Shown in pieces: positions 5,694-5,877 of a DNA stretch of 5,877 bases. Positions within the stretch are counted from its first letter, which is position 1. Every line of letters begins with the position of its first letter. Under the pieces are notes generated by a model. That model had not been told where the DNA came from and searched no databases. It was given only the letters and a program-made list of their open reading frames with translations. The DNA comes from Gammaproteobacteria bacterium (GTDB lineage: Bacteria > Pseudomonadota > Gammaproteobacteria > Chromatiales > Chromatiaceae): the NCBI GenBank assembly GCA_024644505.1, contig JAHEHQ010000174.1, positions 1-5,877 on the forward strand, written 5' to 3'. A program made the translations under genes and the position numbers.

Positions 5694-5877
5694 TCAGGAT
5701 ATCAGTTTCCTGGCCTGCTGCACCCACTTTTCCCGCTTGATGCGACCTGACAGGGCTCCCAGTTTTTCCATGTCCTGATTACTGAGTTCCGCTATCTGTC
5801 TGATGGTTCTGATGCCGTTGTCCTTGAGTTTCTTTTCCAGGCTCGGGCCTATTCCGGATATCTGCTTGAGGTCGTCG
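5694..5877 (-). CDS. Helix-hairpin-helix domain protein, C-terminal 60 residues only
   Basis: The frame enters from the right edge and ends at a TGA (5694-5696), so the start and most of the gene are outside the window. The visible 60 residues begin DDLKQISGIGPSLEKKL and continue through GIRTIRQIAEL to a basic tail (GRIKREKWVQQARKLIS). ISGIGPSLEKKL is a helix-hairpin-helix of the kind that binds DNA or RNA backbone non-specifically. In known proteins this exact style of module is appended to the C-terminus of varied proteins, including some NuoE and ribosomal L21 homologues and small uncharacterised proteins, so the parent protein cannot be named. It converges on the GNAT gene across 279 bp of repeat-rich sequence. 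Confidence 0.8.
   Translation of the reverse strand, partial: DDLKQISGIGPSLEKKLKDNGIRTIRQIAELSNQDMEKLGALSGRIKREKWVQQARKLIS

Noticed and set aside
5398..5727. Minus-strand 109-codon frame across the repeat region
   Set aside because: It runs through the inverted-arm element and hairpins and overlaps the ends of both the GNAT gene and the helix-hairpin-helix gene; it is best seen as a spurious frame made by repeat sequence.

Overview
The window looks like ordinary chromosomal DNA of a Gram-negative proteobacterium, most likely a gammaproteobacterium. This rests on the gene families, moderately high GC codon choice, and an intergenic repeat of a style I associate with that class. Genus cannot be set from the sequence. 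No phage, transposase, CRISPR, rRNA or tRNA signals were seen.

Layout, left to right. (1) The 5' part of a monovalent cation:proton antiporter of the KefB/KefC (CPA2) type, minus strand, cut by the left edge. (2) A 181-bp gap with a degenerate interspersed repeat. (3) A NYN-domain (PIN-like RNase) protein with a C-terminal LOTUS/OST-HTH-like domain, minus strand, with a clear Shine-Dalgarno site and a candidate extended -10 promoter. (4) A divergent intergenic region of about 300 bp holding a perfect 8-bp-arm hairpin, with a Shine-Dalgarno-like sequence in and beside its loop. (5) A divergent UbiB/ABC1/AarF-family atypical kinase, plus strand. (6) An alpha/beta hydrolase (HSL-like, HGGG and GDSAG motifs), minus strand, converging on the kinase with 22 bp between stop codons. 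(7) A GNAT-fold acetyltransferase, plus strand, whose domain plan resembles O-GlcNAcase-like GNATs. (8) A 279-bp gap between converging genes, filled with two hairpins and a 108-bp element with 20-bp imperfect inverted terminal arms. (9) The 3' end of a helix-hairpin-helix protein, minus strand, cut by the right edge.

Only the NYN gene and the antiporter are adjacent on one strand, and 181 bp separates them, so no tight operon is visible. The genes look like separately transcribed housekeeping or accessory genes, and nothing shows them to be one pathway. The items most worth a second look are the inverted-repeat element near the right end, the degenerate motifs of the UbiB-like kinase, the GNAT, and the leader hairpin with an overlapping upstream reading frame. 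I see no convincing evidence for a new multi-gene system.
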